A stretch of 64,000 nt of DNA, from positions 1-64,000 of the forward strand of contig NHDZ02000103.1 in assembly GCA_002170485.2 (NCBI GenBank), read 5' to 3'. Below, one piece after another: positions 1-8,681 of the stretch. This DNA comes from MED660 sp002691025 (GTDB lineage: Bacteria > Myxococcota_A > UBA9160 > UBA4427). Both the position numbers and the translations under genes were made by a program. A model generated the notes under the pieces. It was not told the DNA's origin and ran no database searches. It worked only from the letters and a program-made list of their open reading frames with translations. Within the stretch, counting starts at the first letter, position 1, and every line of letters starts with the position of its first letter.

Positions 1-761
1 GTGATCCCCACGATATAGTTCGCGTTGGCCAGGAGCCGGAATTCGGGAAGATCTGAAAAATCCGGATAATAAGTCACATCCGCCGTGAACTCGTGTCCCG
101 GAAGAGGCTTCCAGCTGAAGACCAGACCGACGACACCCTCAGGCCTCCACTGATTTTCAGAACCCCAGGAGCGCGAGAAACCAGAACCCAGTTGGCCCTC
201 GATCGTAAATTTGTCCCGCTTGAGAATCTGATACCCCAGACCCGTATTGCCCGCGATCCGATTCTTCCAGGCCTGGAAATCATCGTACTGATAACGCCCC
301 TGCACGAAAATGTAGAAGCCTGAGTCGCTAAGCAGGAAATCATGCTGGTAATTGGCAAAGAACTCGTTCGAAACAGTCTGGCTTTCCTGGGTGGAGAAGA
401 AGAAAGCGCTTGAAAAATTACCTCGAAAGGTGTCGGTGGAGCGAGAGAGGCCCATCGTGGCATTCACGCTGAAACCACGACTGTTTCCGTCCGAGCCCGA
501 TGCGCCCGCCGATACATTGCGACTCCAGCCCAGGAGGAAGTCGGTACCGAAAAGACCCGGGTTCGGGGGAGTCGGGGGCTTGAGCTCGTCTTTCGGAATG
601 ACCACCTTTCCCAGCTGAGGATGTTCCACCACCAGGTTCTTATCGGTCTCTTCGACGACCTTCACATCGAGTTTGTCCCCATTCTTCAACTCAACCGTTT
701 CTCCCGTTGCCGAAGCGGCGAACAGGAACGAGAACAAGAAACTCGCAAACAATTTCTTCAT
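1..761 (-). CDS. DUF481-type outer-membrane protein, C-terminus cut by window edge
   Basis: The frame is open from an ATG at 761 to the left edge with no stop, so about 253 residues are present and the C-terminus is missing. It begins with a signal peptide (MKKLFASFLFSFLFAASATG), then a short basic/acidic segment resembling a small SH3-like domain (VELKNGDKLDVKVVEE), then alternating aromatic/polar strands typical of an outer-membrane beta-barrel. This layout matches the DUF481 'salt-induced outer membrane protein' family, whose members sit in the outer membrane and have no known biochemical function. A GGAG ribosome-binding sequence lies about 9 bases before the ATG. Family assignment is from remembered architecture. 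Confidence 0.75.
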   Translation of the reverse strand, partial: MKKLFASFLFSFLFAASATGETVELKNGDKLDVKVVEETDKNLVVEHPQLGKVVIPKDELKPPTPPNPGLFGTDFLLGWSRNVSAGASGSDGNSRGFSVNATMGLSRSTDTFRGNFSSAFFFSTQESQTVSNEFFANYQHDFLLSDSGFYIFVQGRYQYDDFQAWKNRIAGNTGLGYQILKRDKFTIEGQLGSGFSRSWGSENQWRPEGVVGLVFSWKPLPGHEFTADVTYYPDFSDLPEFRLLANANYIVGI

Positions 762-848
762 CTTACAAATCTCCACATGATCGATTCACAGCCAATGGGC
801 CACAACCGTCAAAAAAACGACGCAAAAGCTTTCCCGCTCCAGAACCGC

Positions 849-1697
849 TTAGCTAGCAGTCTCCGAAGAAACGACGTGAACGTCCTGCTGGGGATACGGG
901 AAGCTACAACCACCAGCCTCGATCCCCTCTTTCAAGGCCCGCATGAGAGAAGCGCGTGCAGCCCCGAAGTCCTTGCCATTCGTCCAGGGACGAACAATCA
1001 GATTGACGCTGGAGTCCGCCAGCTCCGAAACCGCAATGGTCGGCGCCGGATCGGCTAGCAGCAGTTCTTCCTTGGCCAGAATGGCCTCGATCACACTCAT
1101 GGCCTGACCGATGTCATCGTCGTACGAAATTCCGATCACCAGATCAATTCGCCGCCTTTCATTGGCACTGAAGTTCGTGATGGTCGTCCCATACACCTTC
1201 GAGTTTGGAATCACGATCTGGATATTGTCCGGTGTGTTCAACGTTGTTGAAAACAACGTGATCTCGACCACACTCCCTGTGGAACCTGCGACGGAAACAA
1301 AGTTGCCTATCTTGAACGGGCGGGTCACCAGCAGGAGAACCCCCGCCGCAAAGCTCGACAGCGTGCCTTGCAAAGCGAGACCCACCGCCAGACCGGCTGC
1401 GCCGATGACGGCAACCAACGAAGTGGTCTCGATCCCGAAGAGCTGAAGCACTGCGATGATCACCACAGCGAGCACAAAGTAGTGAACCAACTGCCCGAAG
1501 AACGGAACCAACTGGGCATCAACCTTTCCACGCTCCAAGGCCCGGCGCGTCACCTTACCCGCGCGGCCAGCTACGAAAGAGCCCACCACGAGAAGCGCAA
1601 TGGCGCCTAAAACCTGCATTCCCCACGCAGAAATCATTTCGATCGCCTGTTGGGCGGCTTCCTGGCCGGTCTCGGTCAATATGGATGTATCCATCAC
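849..1697 (-). CDS. mscS: Small-conductance mechanosensitive channel MscS
   Basis: 282 residues, close to E. coli MscS (286). Three N-terminal membrane segments are visible at about 27-44, 68-88 and 92-125. The third is the Gly/Ala-packed pore helix (GAAGLAVGLALQGTLSS). It is followed by the cytoplasmic beta domain with FKIGNFV and the conserved IPNSK at 163-167, then an alpha/beta C-terminal domain. The protein opens under membrane tension to release osmolytes during hypo-osmotic shock. The start has two adjacent ATGs (1697 and 1694) with AAGGAT upstream. It is monocistronic: the DUF481 gene downstream starts 87 bases away. Confidence 0.92.
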   Translation of the reverse strand: MMDTSILTETGQEAAQQAIEMISAWGMQVLGAIALLVVGSFVAGRAGKVTRRALERGKVDAQLVPFFGQLVHYFVLAVVIIAVLQLFGIETTSLVAVIGAAGLAVGLALQGTLSSFAAGVLLLVTRPFKIGNFVSVAGSTGSVVEITLFSTTLNTPDNIQIVIPNSKVYGTTITNFSANERRRIDLVIGISYDDDIGQAMSVIEAILAKEELLLADPAPTIAVSELADSSVNLIVRPWTNGKDFGAARASLMRALKEGIEAGGCSFPYPQQDVHVVSSETAS

Positions 1698-2003
1698 GGA
1701 ATCCTTTTTGGATGTTGTTGAATTTGAGGGACAGCGAGTCTAGCGCCCGAAAAGCGCCATGCGACACATTTAAGAGTTTTGAATCAACCAAGGCCACAAT
1801 CCAATTTTCGGATCGTAGAAATTCATCCATAATTCATGATCACGCATGAATTCGAAACAGTCCCCACGGAGTACGCCCCGCCTTCGCGAACTCCTCGATG
1901 CCTCGGAACCCAGGCCTGCAGCGGCTCTTTTCCTGTACACTCCGGGCACCGTCTGAAGTGAAGCGGAATATTCCGGGACACAAAAGCCAGGGTACCGAGC
2001 GAC
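1698..2003. other. Intergenic region between divergent mscS and P450 genes
   Basis: About 306 bases between oppositely oriented genes, so promoters for both must lie here. I found no convincing ORF with coding character. The only strong structure is the inverted repeat at 1831-1852, listed separately. A further copy of AATTCAT lies at about 1820, so the half-site occurs three times within about 35 bases. Confidence 0.5.
1831..1852. promoter_or_regulatory. Perfect inverted repeat, candidate operator
   Basis: AATTCATG - ATCACG - CATGAATT: two perfect 8-base arms with a 6-base spacer. It lies between divergent mscS and the P450 gene, about 134 bases from the mscS start and 150 from the P450 start. 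Size and symmetry fit a dimeric repressor site (TetR, GntR or MarR type). No adjacent regulator gene is present, so the binding protein is unknown. Confidence 0.4.
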
Positions 2004-3269
2004 ATGACCACATCTTCCAAGCCCCCCCACAAACTCGACAACACCCCGCCGCAAACGCCTGCTCTCGGCTTCTATGGAGCGGACCCGGCTGACCCCGAAT
2101 ACCAACAAGACCCGTATCCCGGGTATTTCGAACTACGGGAGACACAGCCGGTCAACCTCACACCTCTGGGAAACTGGCGTCTTTCCCGGTACGACGACTG
2201 CGTACGACTTCTCCGCCACGTACCGGCCGGCATGCGACTGGCCGACGGGGGTATCCCAGGGCAGCAAGCGAATGAAGATTCTGCTCCCCCGAGCTTCATG
2301 CTTCTGCAGGATGGAGCCCCACACACGCGTTTGCGAAAACTGGTGAGCCGAGGTTTTACGCCCCGGGCCGCGCAAGAGTGGCGACCGCGCATCGAAGCCA
2401 TCGCCCATGAGTTAGTCGACCAGATCCCGATAGGCGAAGAAACAGATCTGATCGCCCGCCTCGCGCTTCCTCTTCCGGCCACCCTGATCTGTGAACTCAT
2501 GGGTGTACCGGCCGAGGACCGCGATTTGTTCACACGATGGACGGCCGATGCCACACACGGCCTCGTCACCGTATGGGGCGAAGCCTCGGAAGACATCCTG
2601 AAGCGCGTCGAAGAAGCCCGAAATGGATTGATCGGTTATTTCAGCCGACTCATCCAATCCAGACGCAACCAGCCTGGCGATGACCTCATCGATGTCCTGA
2701 TCGCCGCAGAAGAAGACGGCGACCGACTGTCACCCGAAGAACTCATGGCCAATTGCATCGGCCTTCTGGTGGCTGGATTTGAAACGACCATTGGGCTGAT
2801 CGGGAATGGTCTGACCACCTTGATTCAACATCCGGCCGAATTCGCGAAGCTCAAGAATCGACCCGAATTGATCGAGAGTGCCGTGGAAGAGTGCCTGCGC
2901 TACTGCGGTCCGATTACCGAAACCATTCGCATCATGCACGAAGAGGCCGAATTCGACGGTTTCGTGATCCCCAAGAATGCCAGCGTCGGCGTAATGACGG
3001 CGGCGGCCAATCGCGATCCCGATCACTACGAAAACCCGGAGGTCTTCGATATCGAACGCTGGGCAAAGAACCCCGCCCCACCCCCCCATCTTGCTTTCGG
3101 AGGGGGGGCTCATTTCTGTCTAGGGGCCCACCTTGCACGTCTGGAGACCCAGGCCGCAATTGGAACCTTCGTTCAAAGATTCGATGAAGTCGAACTCGTG
3201 AACAAAAAACCCGAGTGGGGCCGATCACTTTTCCGGGTCCCCGGGCGAGTGCCGGTTCGCCTCGGCTGA
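2004..3269 (+). CDS. Cytochrome P450 (bacterial soluble class)
   Basis: 421 residues, the usual length for soluble bacterial P450s, with no membrane anchor. Visible hallmarks: HTRLR near 107 (C-helix heme propionate contact), the I-helix oxygen-activation motif AGFETT near 255, the K-helix ExxR (ECLR) near 295, and the heme loop FGGGAHFCLG with the Cys thiolate ligand near 371. It should mono-oxygenate a hydrophobic substrate using electrons from a ferredoxin and reductase. Neither partner gene is adjacent, so redox partners must be encoded elsewhere. The substrate cannot be read from the sequence. Confidence 0.95.
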   Translation: MTTSSKPPHKLDNTPPQTPALGFYGADPADPEYQQDPYPGYFELRETQPVNLTPLGNWRLSRYDDCVRLLRHVPAGMRLADGGIPGQQANEDSAPPSFMLLQDGAPHTRLRKLVSRGFTPRAAQEWRPRIEAIAHELVDQIPIGEETDLIARLALPLPATLICELMGVPAEDRDLFTRWTADATHGLVTVWGEASEDILKRVEEARNGLIGYFSRLIQSRRNQPGDDLIDVLIAAEEDGDRLSPEELMANCIGLLVAGFETTIGLIGNGLTTLIQHPAEFAKLKNRPELIESAVEECLRYCGPITETIRIMHEEAEFDGFVIPKNASVGVMTAAANRDPDHYENPEVFDIERWAKNPAPPPHLAFGGGAHFCLGAHLARLETQAAIGTFVQRFDEVELVNKKPEWGRSLFRVPGRVPVRLG

Positions 3270-3352
3270 AGAGCGGGCCTTGGGGCAGGACTGCCAGATC
3301 CACCCTCAGCCCATGAACGACATAGTACCCTTCCAGACTCCGGAGACTCGAC

Positions 3353-4267
3353 ATGCGTATATGGCTTGACACCGACCTCGGTAGCGACGTCGACGACGCG
3401 CTCGCCCTCGCCTACGCGCTTCATCATCCAGAAATAGAACTGGTCGGCATTTCCACCGTCTTCGGAGATGTAGAACTCCGAACCCATTGCGTGGAAGCGT
3501 TGCTTGAGATCGAAGGCAACCGATCGATTCCCGTCTTCACCGGACTCGGAAAGCCCATGACGGATCGCCGGGCGGGCGTGATGTTCGGTCACGAGGGCAA
3601 GGGACTGCTGAGCAACCCCCAACCAAGAATGAAAATTGAATCCGAAGATCCGGAAGTCCAGAAACAGAGAATGGGTCAGCTCGGCGAAAGCCTCCTGCGA
3701 ACTTCTCCGGACTATCTGGTTGCGATTGGTCCCCTTACGAATCTCGGAGCTCTCGTGGCCAGGGGAATCGAGCTGCCTCGACTCGCCATCATGGGGGGGA
3801 AGAGTCAGGACGCAGTCATCCCGGGAATGAATGACCGCATCGCGGAATGGAACCTCTTTTCCGATCCAGTCGCCGCACGCGCTGTCTTTGGTCGCGAAAG
3901 TGAAAACACTTCACTCGTAGCACCGGCCGAGGTCACTTTCCGTACCGCACTGGAGGAATCTGACCTGGATGCACTCTCGGCCGGAGGCCCGCTCTGCTCG
4001 ATGCTCCGCACCTTGTGCGACGAGTGGCTTCACTTTCTCGGTGAGGGATTCGGAATGCCCGAACCCCGTGTCGCTCTCCACGACCCACTCACTCTCGCTT
4101 TGCTCATGGAGCCCGCTCTTTCGCCCCTTGAATCGCGCCGAGTAGAGGTCGATGACAAAGGGAACCTGATTCCCACCACAGGCAACGCCAACATCGAAAT
4201 TGCCACCGATGTCGATCTGACTGCGCTCCGCTCACATCTTGTCGAAACATGGGTCCGAACAACCTGA
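3353..4267 (+). CDS. Inosine-uridine-preferring nucleoside hydrolase family protein
   Basis: 304 residues, standard for the IunH/RihA-C family. The N-terminal calcium-binding signature DTDLGSDVDD (residues 6-15) is intact, with the second metal-site region (IGPLTNLGAL near 125), the EWNLFSDPVAA segment that contacts ribose, and the C-terminal HDPLTLAL motif. The enzyme cleaves the N-glycosidic bond of ribonucleosides to give base and ribose. The downstream gene is a 5'-nucleotidase-like HAD protein, so the two probably act in nucleotide salvage. Base specificity is not predictable. Confidence 0.92.
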   Translation: MRIWLDTDLGSDVDDALALAYALHHPEIELVGISTVFGDVELRTHCVEALLEIEGNRSIPVFTGLGKPMTDRRAGVMFGHEGKGLLSNPQPRMKIESEDPEVQKQRMGQLGESLLRTSPDYLVAIGPLTNLGALVARGIELPRLAIMGGKSQDAVIPGMNDRIAEWNLFSDPVAARAVFGRESENTSLVAPAEVTFRTALEESDLDALSAGGPLCSMLRTLCDEWLHFLGEGFGMPEPRVALHDPLTLALLMEPALSPLESRRVEVDDKGNLIPTTGNANIEIATDVDLTALRSHLVETWVRTT

Positions 4268-4343
4268 GTTCGGCCGACTTCACGGCAAAACCACCGTGCT
4301 TCTACTTGAAGAGAACGGATCAGGTGACTGGACCCGACTTGAA

Positions 4344-4958
4344 ATGAGTGGAATGAAAATCTATATCGACATCGATGATGTCCTGGCCGAAACCACTCGT
4401 GCCCTGGCCCGGGCCGCACGAGACTTTTTCGGGAAAAAGGTCCTGTTCGAAGACATGTCTTCATTCGACCTCCGGGTGTCTCTCCAACTCAACGCCGATG
4501 AATACGATTCATTCATGCTGGCCGTGCATGAACCGGCCTTCTTGAAGAATCTTGAGCCCATCGAGAACGCAATCCAGACTCTCCGGGAATGGGATGGATC
4601 TGGCGACCGAATTGAACTGGTCACCGGCAGACCGCCCAGCAGTCGGCAAGCCACTGTGGAGTGGCTGGAGAATCATGACATCCCGTATCAAAGTCTTGAA
4701 TTCGTAGACAAGTACGGAAGGCAACATGACGAAACCATGCCCAAACTTTCCGACCTGGCGGGGAGACACTACGACCTGGCCATCGAAGACTCAGCAACCG
4801 TCGCGGTTTATTTGTCCGAAAATACCCGAAGCCGGGTCCTGCTCTTTGATCGCCCCTGGAACAGGGACATGGACCTCTCTGGAACTTCGATCTCTCGCGT
4901 GTTCGACTGGCTCGAGGTCTCGAAAGACCGAACCCTGGATGGAACGACCTGGAGCTGA
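4344..4958 (+). CDS. HAD-superfamily 5'(3')-deoxyribonucleotidase-like protein
   Basis: About 204 residues from the ATG at 4344. A second in-frame ATG at 4353 is also plausible (MKIYIDIDDVLAE). HAD motif I is D-I-D-D near residues 9-12, motif II is VTGRP, and the acidic motif IV is AIEDSA. This pattern resembles the NT5C/deoxyribonucleotidase group (Mg-dependent phosphatases acting on (d)NMPs). It follows the nucleoside hydrolase by about 76 bases, supporting a joint salvage role (nucleotide to nucleoside to base). An open frame extends upstream to 4239, but that overlaps the previous gene and lacks family sequence. Confidence 0.8.
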   Translation: MSGMKIYIDIDDVLAETTRALARAARDFFGKKVLFEDMSSFDLRVSLQLNADEYDSFMLAVHEPAFLKNLEPIENAIQTLREWDGSGDRIELVTGRPPSSRQATVEWLENHDIPYQSLEFVDKYGRQHDETMPKLSDLAGRHYDLAIEDSATVAVYLSENTRSRVLLFDRPWNRDMDLSGTSISRVFDWLEVSKDRTLDGTTWS

Positions 4959-4989
4959 CCTCCCATCCCCTGCGTGGTAGGATAGAGGC

Positions 4990-5316
4990 ATGGATCATCC
5001 GACTGTCTTTCGTCCCGAACAACACGCCGTCTACTCCGATGAAAAAATGGGCAAGAGCACCCTCTTTTCATCCGAGCGGATCATGGTAGGACTCAACGCC
5101 TTTGAAGCCGGCCAGGAACACAAGCTCCACGCCCATGAGGGAATGGACAAGGTCTATCAGGTGATCGAGGGAACCGGTGTCTTCCTCCTGGAGGATCAGG
5201 AGATGCCCATGGAGCCCGGTCATATGCTGGTGGCACCCGAGGGCGTACCCCACGGCATACGGAATGACGGCTCCAGCCGCTTGTTGGTTCTCGCAATTCT
5301 TGCGCCCGCTCCCTGA
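4990..5316 (+). CDS. Small single-domain cupin protein
   Basis: 108 residues, one conserved beta-barrel (Cupin_2). Motif 1 is G41-x5-H47-x-H49 with GMDKVYQVIEG following. Motif 2 is PGHMLVAPEGVPHG with H88. The His triad suggests a bound divalent metal. Such proteins can be dioxygenases, isomerases or binding proteins, and no function can be assigned. GAGG sits upstream of the ATG. It converges on the Nfu gene, with 59 bases between the two stops. Confidence 0.85.
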   Translation: MDHPTVFRPEQHAVYSDEKMGKSTLFSSERIMVGLNAFEAGQEHKLHAHEGMDKVYQVIEGTGVFLLEDQEMPMEPGHMLVAPEGVPHGIRNDGSSRLLVLAILAPAP

Positions 5317-5375
5317 GAGTCTCCGAGGCACCGTTCGATCAGGAGGGGGCTTCCGGCAGAGCGTTCGGGTCCCAC

Positions 5376-6065
5376 TCAGCCAGCGAAGTACGGGTTCTCA
5401 CCTGCTGCATGGTCGGTGGTGTCCAGGATTTCAGTGATCTCCGGAATCTCACTTCGCAAGATCGACTCCACACCCTGCTTCAGCGTCGCCGCTGACATGG
5501 CGCAGCCCTGACAGCCTCCGCCCATGTGGACAAAGAGTTTCGTATCCTGGATGTCCAGCAACTCCAGGAAACCGCCGTGCGAATCGAGACCCGGATTGAT
5601 TCTCTCCTGGATCACTTTTTCAACACGCTCTCGGAGCCCGGCCTTGTCTTCGGGATTCCCGGTTTTTTCGGGTTCCGGAGGCGCCTCTGCAGGCTCAGGA
5701 AATCGCCCGATGGAAGCTTTTGTAAGCGCCTGTTCAACACGGTCCAGGATGGCGGGCCAGGCCGTATCCTCGCGCCGAGCCACCACCAGCACGTCCCCTT
5801 TCCCGATCACAGAATGCACACCGGGAATTTCGAGAAGGGCCCTCACCGCGGGCCAATTGGTCGCCGTCTCGGGGATCTCGAAAAGAGAGGTTCCCTCGGG
5901 CGACACAGGCTGACTGAACTGGATCCGACAGGTCACCGCCTCATCGGCCGGTCGATCAATTTCGACTTCCAGGTGATCTTCATCGGGCAAATCGGTGTCC
6001 ATGGCCGCCAAGGGCGGAGATTCTTCACTTTTCATCATGCCTTTTATCCTGCTCACAACGCTCAA
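5376..6065 (-). CDS. Nfu/NifU-type Fe-S cluster scaffold or carrier protein
   Basis: About 229 residues. The N-terminal half (about 30-115) resembles the Nfu_N domain (FEIP...ALLEIPGVHSV). The C-terminal half (about 144-229) is the NifU C-terminal domain with the cluster-binding CxxC at C185 and C188 in GGGCQGCAMS. A Pro/Glu-rich linker joins them. It would receive and deliver 4Fe-4S clusters to apo-enzymes. It is the last gene of a minus-strand run after the A-type carrier and YgfZ genes. The TTG at 6065 may not be the true start: ATGs at 6038 and 6035 follow an AAAGG sequence and fit well. Confidence 0.9.
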   Translation of the reverse strand: MSVVSRIKGMMKSEESPPLAAMDTDLPDEDHLEVEIDRPADEAVTCRIQFSQPVSPEGTSLFEIPETATNWPAVRALLEIPGVHSVIGKGDVLVVARREDTAWPAILDRVEQALTKASIGRFPEPAEAPPEPEKTGNPEDKAGLRERVEKVIQERINPGLDSHGGFLELLDIQDTKLFVHMGGGCQGCAMSAATLKQGVESILRSEIPEITEILDTTDHAAGENPYFAG

Positions 6066-6143
6066 AATTGACCTCTTCTATTGAATATAGCCGGACACCG
6101 ACCCGGGGTGGAGGATACCACGCAGCTTCCTGCTCTGGTCGAG

Positions 6144-7973
6144 CTATCGAGCCCCCGAGCCGCCGGAAAGCAACAAAACCCGGTGTTCCATCTCCCCAAG
6201 AGGCATCAAATCGCCCTTTCGGGAAGCCACCTCCATTCCTGCCCTGTAGACCGAAAGGGCCTCTTCGAAGCGTTCGACCTTCTCAAGGACCTTGCCGTGG
6301 GCCAGGTAGATGGCCGAGTTTTCAGAATCCGACTCTTCGGCTCGGGCATAGGCCACAATCGCCTCATCCCAATCACCCAGGGTCGAGAGCGCATTCCCCA
6401 ACCCGAAAAGGGCAATCCCGTCCTCGGCATCGATCTCCAGAACCATCCCGAACATTTCCTTCTTTCGAAGAGCATCCGATCGACGCTCTTCCTCGAGGAC
6501 GCCGTCCATGGAAGCTTCATCAAAGCGATGACCGGAAGCCCGAGCCATCTCTTTTTGCAGAGCCTTGGCCGATTCGGCTTCCGCCGTTTCCTTGTCACCG
6601 ACTTTCATGAAATAGAGAGAAAGATTCGTGTTGACCATGGGCTCGTCCGGCGCAATCTCTTCAAGTCTCTTGAAGACATCAATGGCTTCGTGAAATCGGT
6701 TCGAGCGGCCCAGAATCACACCCAACGCCTCGTAGCCATCTGAAAAAGAAGGATCGACTCTCAGCGCCTCTTCAAGTCCTCCCAGGGCTTCATTCTCGTG
6801 ACCCTTCGCGAAGTCCTTGACGGCTCGATCATAGAGCCAGGCCACACGGTCCGATTCATCCAAAGCCCGATAGAAAGGCAATAGCTGAACATGACCATTG
6901 ACCTCCTGCTCACCGACTTTGAGCTCCAACTCCGACCCGGGTACACGATGGGACTTGTCGATATAGGCAAAAGCCACGACGGAGTCGAGCATGGGAGAGT
7001 AGGTCCGCGACGCCCACTGGCCGATTTTCGACCCGTCTGCCAGGAAGATCGTCTCCCCTTCGGCGGGCAGCATGGAAAGAAGTTCCTCTGCACCCACCCC
7101 TTGCGCTGATAGAACGAGTCCTCGAAGACTGAACGGCAGGGCCCCGTAGGTTCGAACCCGGGCGATCACCTCCTGGCCCAGGTAACACCCCTTCGTATAG
7201 CTGACGGTAAACTGCTCAAGGCCTGTTTCCGGCAGGATCCTCTTGCGACCCGTCGTATCCGGCCCCATACGAAGCACACCGGCTTCAATCCGCATGATCT
7301 CGAGCAATTCCGAGAGGCGTGGCCCTTCCAATTCGAGAAAGTCCGCCTGCGTTGCGGCAGATCGTATGGCCTCCGCTATTCGCGGAGTCGTCTCTGCGCC
7401 CACGGCCAGACCGATCAGGAAGCCTTCATCGCCAGCCAGCCCACTGCGTATCACTAGAGCATCATCGATGGGGATCTCACTACTCAGGGCTGCCAGGGCA
7501 TGCTCGGACAAGGTCGACCAATCCGAATCCTTTCGCGGAAAAATCCCATCGAGAAGAGTCGAGGACGATGCACCCTGTATGGCCCACCACGTCCAATCAT
7601 CACTTTTGTCCTCAAGCCGGACGTCGTCGACAAAAATCGACTCCTCCAACAACTCAAGAAGCCCGACCACCCGCGCCCGGGGAAGCAGGATCCCGATTTC
7701 GCCGTGCTCGTTCCGATCGGGCAGGCGATGGATCTGGAAGAGTTCAACCAGCTGACCCTGGCGGGTCACCCGAGCGCTCTCGTTTCCCTGCCCCGGAGAA
7801 AGACCCTCTACCTCGTTGGTCACCTGGGAGTGCAGAAAGGCCAGGGCATCTGAACCCGACGCAAGGATCCATCCCGGATCGGCCAGGCCATGCCCGCCCG
7901 AATCCAACCGGGCAAAGAAGCCCTTCTCTCGGGCCTCACGAACCAATCCGCTATCCGGGGTCGTACGATTCAT
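6144..7973 (-). CDS. YgfZ/GcvT-type folate-binding Fe-S protein fused to C-terminal TPR domain
   Basis: 609 residues from the ATG at 7973, which lies 4 bases beyond the stop of the upstream A-type carrier. Residues about 1-345 are a YgfZ-like protein with the diagnostic KGCYLGQE near residue 259, the conserved Cys motif of tetrahydrofolate-dependent Fe-S repair/assembly proteins. From about 368 to 600 the sequence changes to tetratricopeptide repeats (for example ALGVILGRSNRFHEAIDVF and ALFGLGNALSTLGDWDEAI). E. coli YgfZ is about 326 residues with no TPR, so this is a fusion. The TPR part probably docks client apo-proteins or assembly partners (inference). Confidence 0.9.
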   Translation of the reverse strand: MNRTTPDSGLVREAREKGFFARLDSGGHGLADPGWILASGSDALAFLHSQVTNEVEGLSPGQGNESARVTRQGQLVELFQIHRLPDRNEHGEIGILLPRARVVGLLELLEESIFVDDVRLEDKSDDWTWWAIQGASSSTLLDGIFPRKDSDWSTLSEHALAALSSEIPIDDALVIRSGLAGDEGFLIGLAVGAETTPRIAEAIRSAATQADFLELEGPRLSELLEIMRIEAGVLRMGPDTTGRKRILPETGLEQFTVSYTKGCYLGQEVIARVRTYGALPFSLRGLVLSAQGVGAEELLSMLPAEGETIFLADGSKIGQWASRTYSPMLDSVVAFAYIDKSHRVPGSELELKVGEQEVNGHVQLLPFYRALDESDRVAWLYDRAVKDFAKGHENEALGGLEEALRVDPSFSDGYEALGVILGRSNRFHEAIDVFKRLEEIAPDEPMVNTNLSLYFMKVGDKETAEAESAKALQKEMARASGHRFDEASMDGVLEEERRSDALRKKEMFGMVLEIDAEDGIALFGLGNALSTLGDWDEAIVAYARAEESDSENSAIYLAHGKVLEKVERFEEALSVYRAGMEVASRKGDLMPLGEMEHRVLLLSGGSGAR

Positions 7974-7977
7974 CGCC

Positions 7978-8397
7978 CTAGAGCGAAAAGCTTTCCCCAC
8001 AGCCACAGGTATTGCTCGCCTGGGGATTGTGGAAGACAAAGCCACGACCATCGAGGCCACCTTGATAGTCGAGCGTCACACCCCGCAGATAGATGGTCGA
8101 CTTCCGGTCGAGAAAGACGCGGAAGTCATCGAATTCCACCACGGTATCACCGTCTCGTTCCTCGGTGAACTCAAGGAGATAGCTGAGGCCTGAGCAGCCC
8201 CCGCCCTTGATACCCAACCGGAGTCCGCCCTGCTCTTGCTCGGTCATGAGGCGGCGAACCTCGTCACGAGCCGGATCGGTCAACTCAATCACCGTCTCCG
8301 CGGGCCCGGACTCGTCCTCGGGTTTCTTTCCCGCCAAGCCCCAGTCAAGCGGGACGGCGGCCATATCTGTTTTTCCTGTGTCTGAATGGGAAGCCAT
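7978..8397 (-). CDS. A-type Fe-S carrier (HesB/IscA/ErpA family)
   Basis: The three ligand cysteines are present: C68 in GGGCSGLSY and C131/C133 in NTCGCGESF, spaced as in IscA/ErpA. It carries clusters from the scaffold to targets. The start is uncertain. ATG 8397 gives 139 residues; ATG 8364 has a better AGGAAA upstream and gives 128; an in-frame ATG also exists at 8451. The N-terminal 30-40 residues are polar and not typical of the roughly 110-residue family core. It leads the minus-strand Fe-S operon (carrier, YgfZ-TPR, Nfu). Confidence 0.92.
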   Translation of the reverse strand: MASHSDTGKTDMAAVPLDWGLAGKKPEDESGPAETVIELTDPARDEVRRLMTEQEQGGLRLGIKGGGCSGLSYLLEFTEERDGDTVVEFDDFRVFLDRKSTIYLRGVTLDYQGGLDGRGFVFHNPQASNTCGCGESFSL

Positions 8398-8681
8398 CGA
8401 ATATTCCGGTTTTCTAAGTCTGGACCAGGCCATCAAAGGGTCCCGATCCATGGGTTCGTTTCAGCCGGGGCTTCGTTCCCCCTCCCGACTGTCCGAGAAA
8501 GAGGCGCCCTGTCAGCCATCTCAGTGTATCTTTCGCACCACTGTGGGACAAGTCAAGTCCACTGAGAGCGAAGTCAGGCGCAGATCAGGTGCTCCGGACA
8601 CTTTAAAGGGGCCATGGTAGGGCTCAAAACCGATTCGAGGGGAGCCCGTTGGAACCCGGCCCGGAAAAAGTCGGACCTGGC

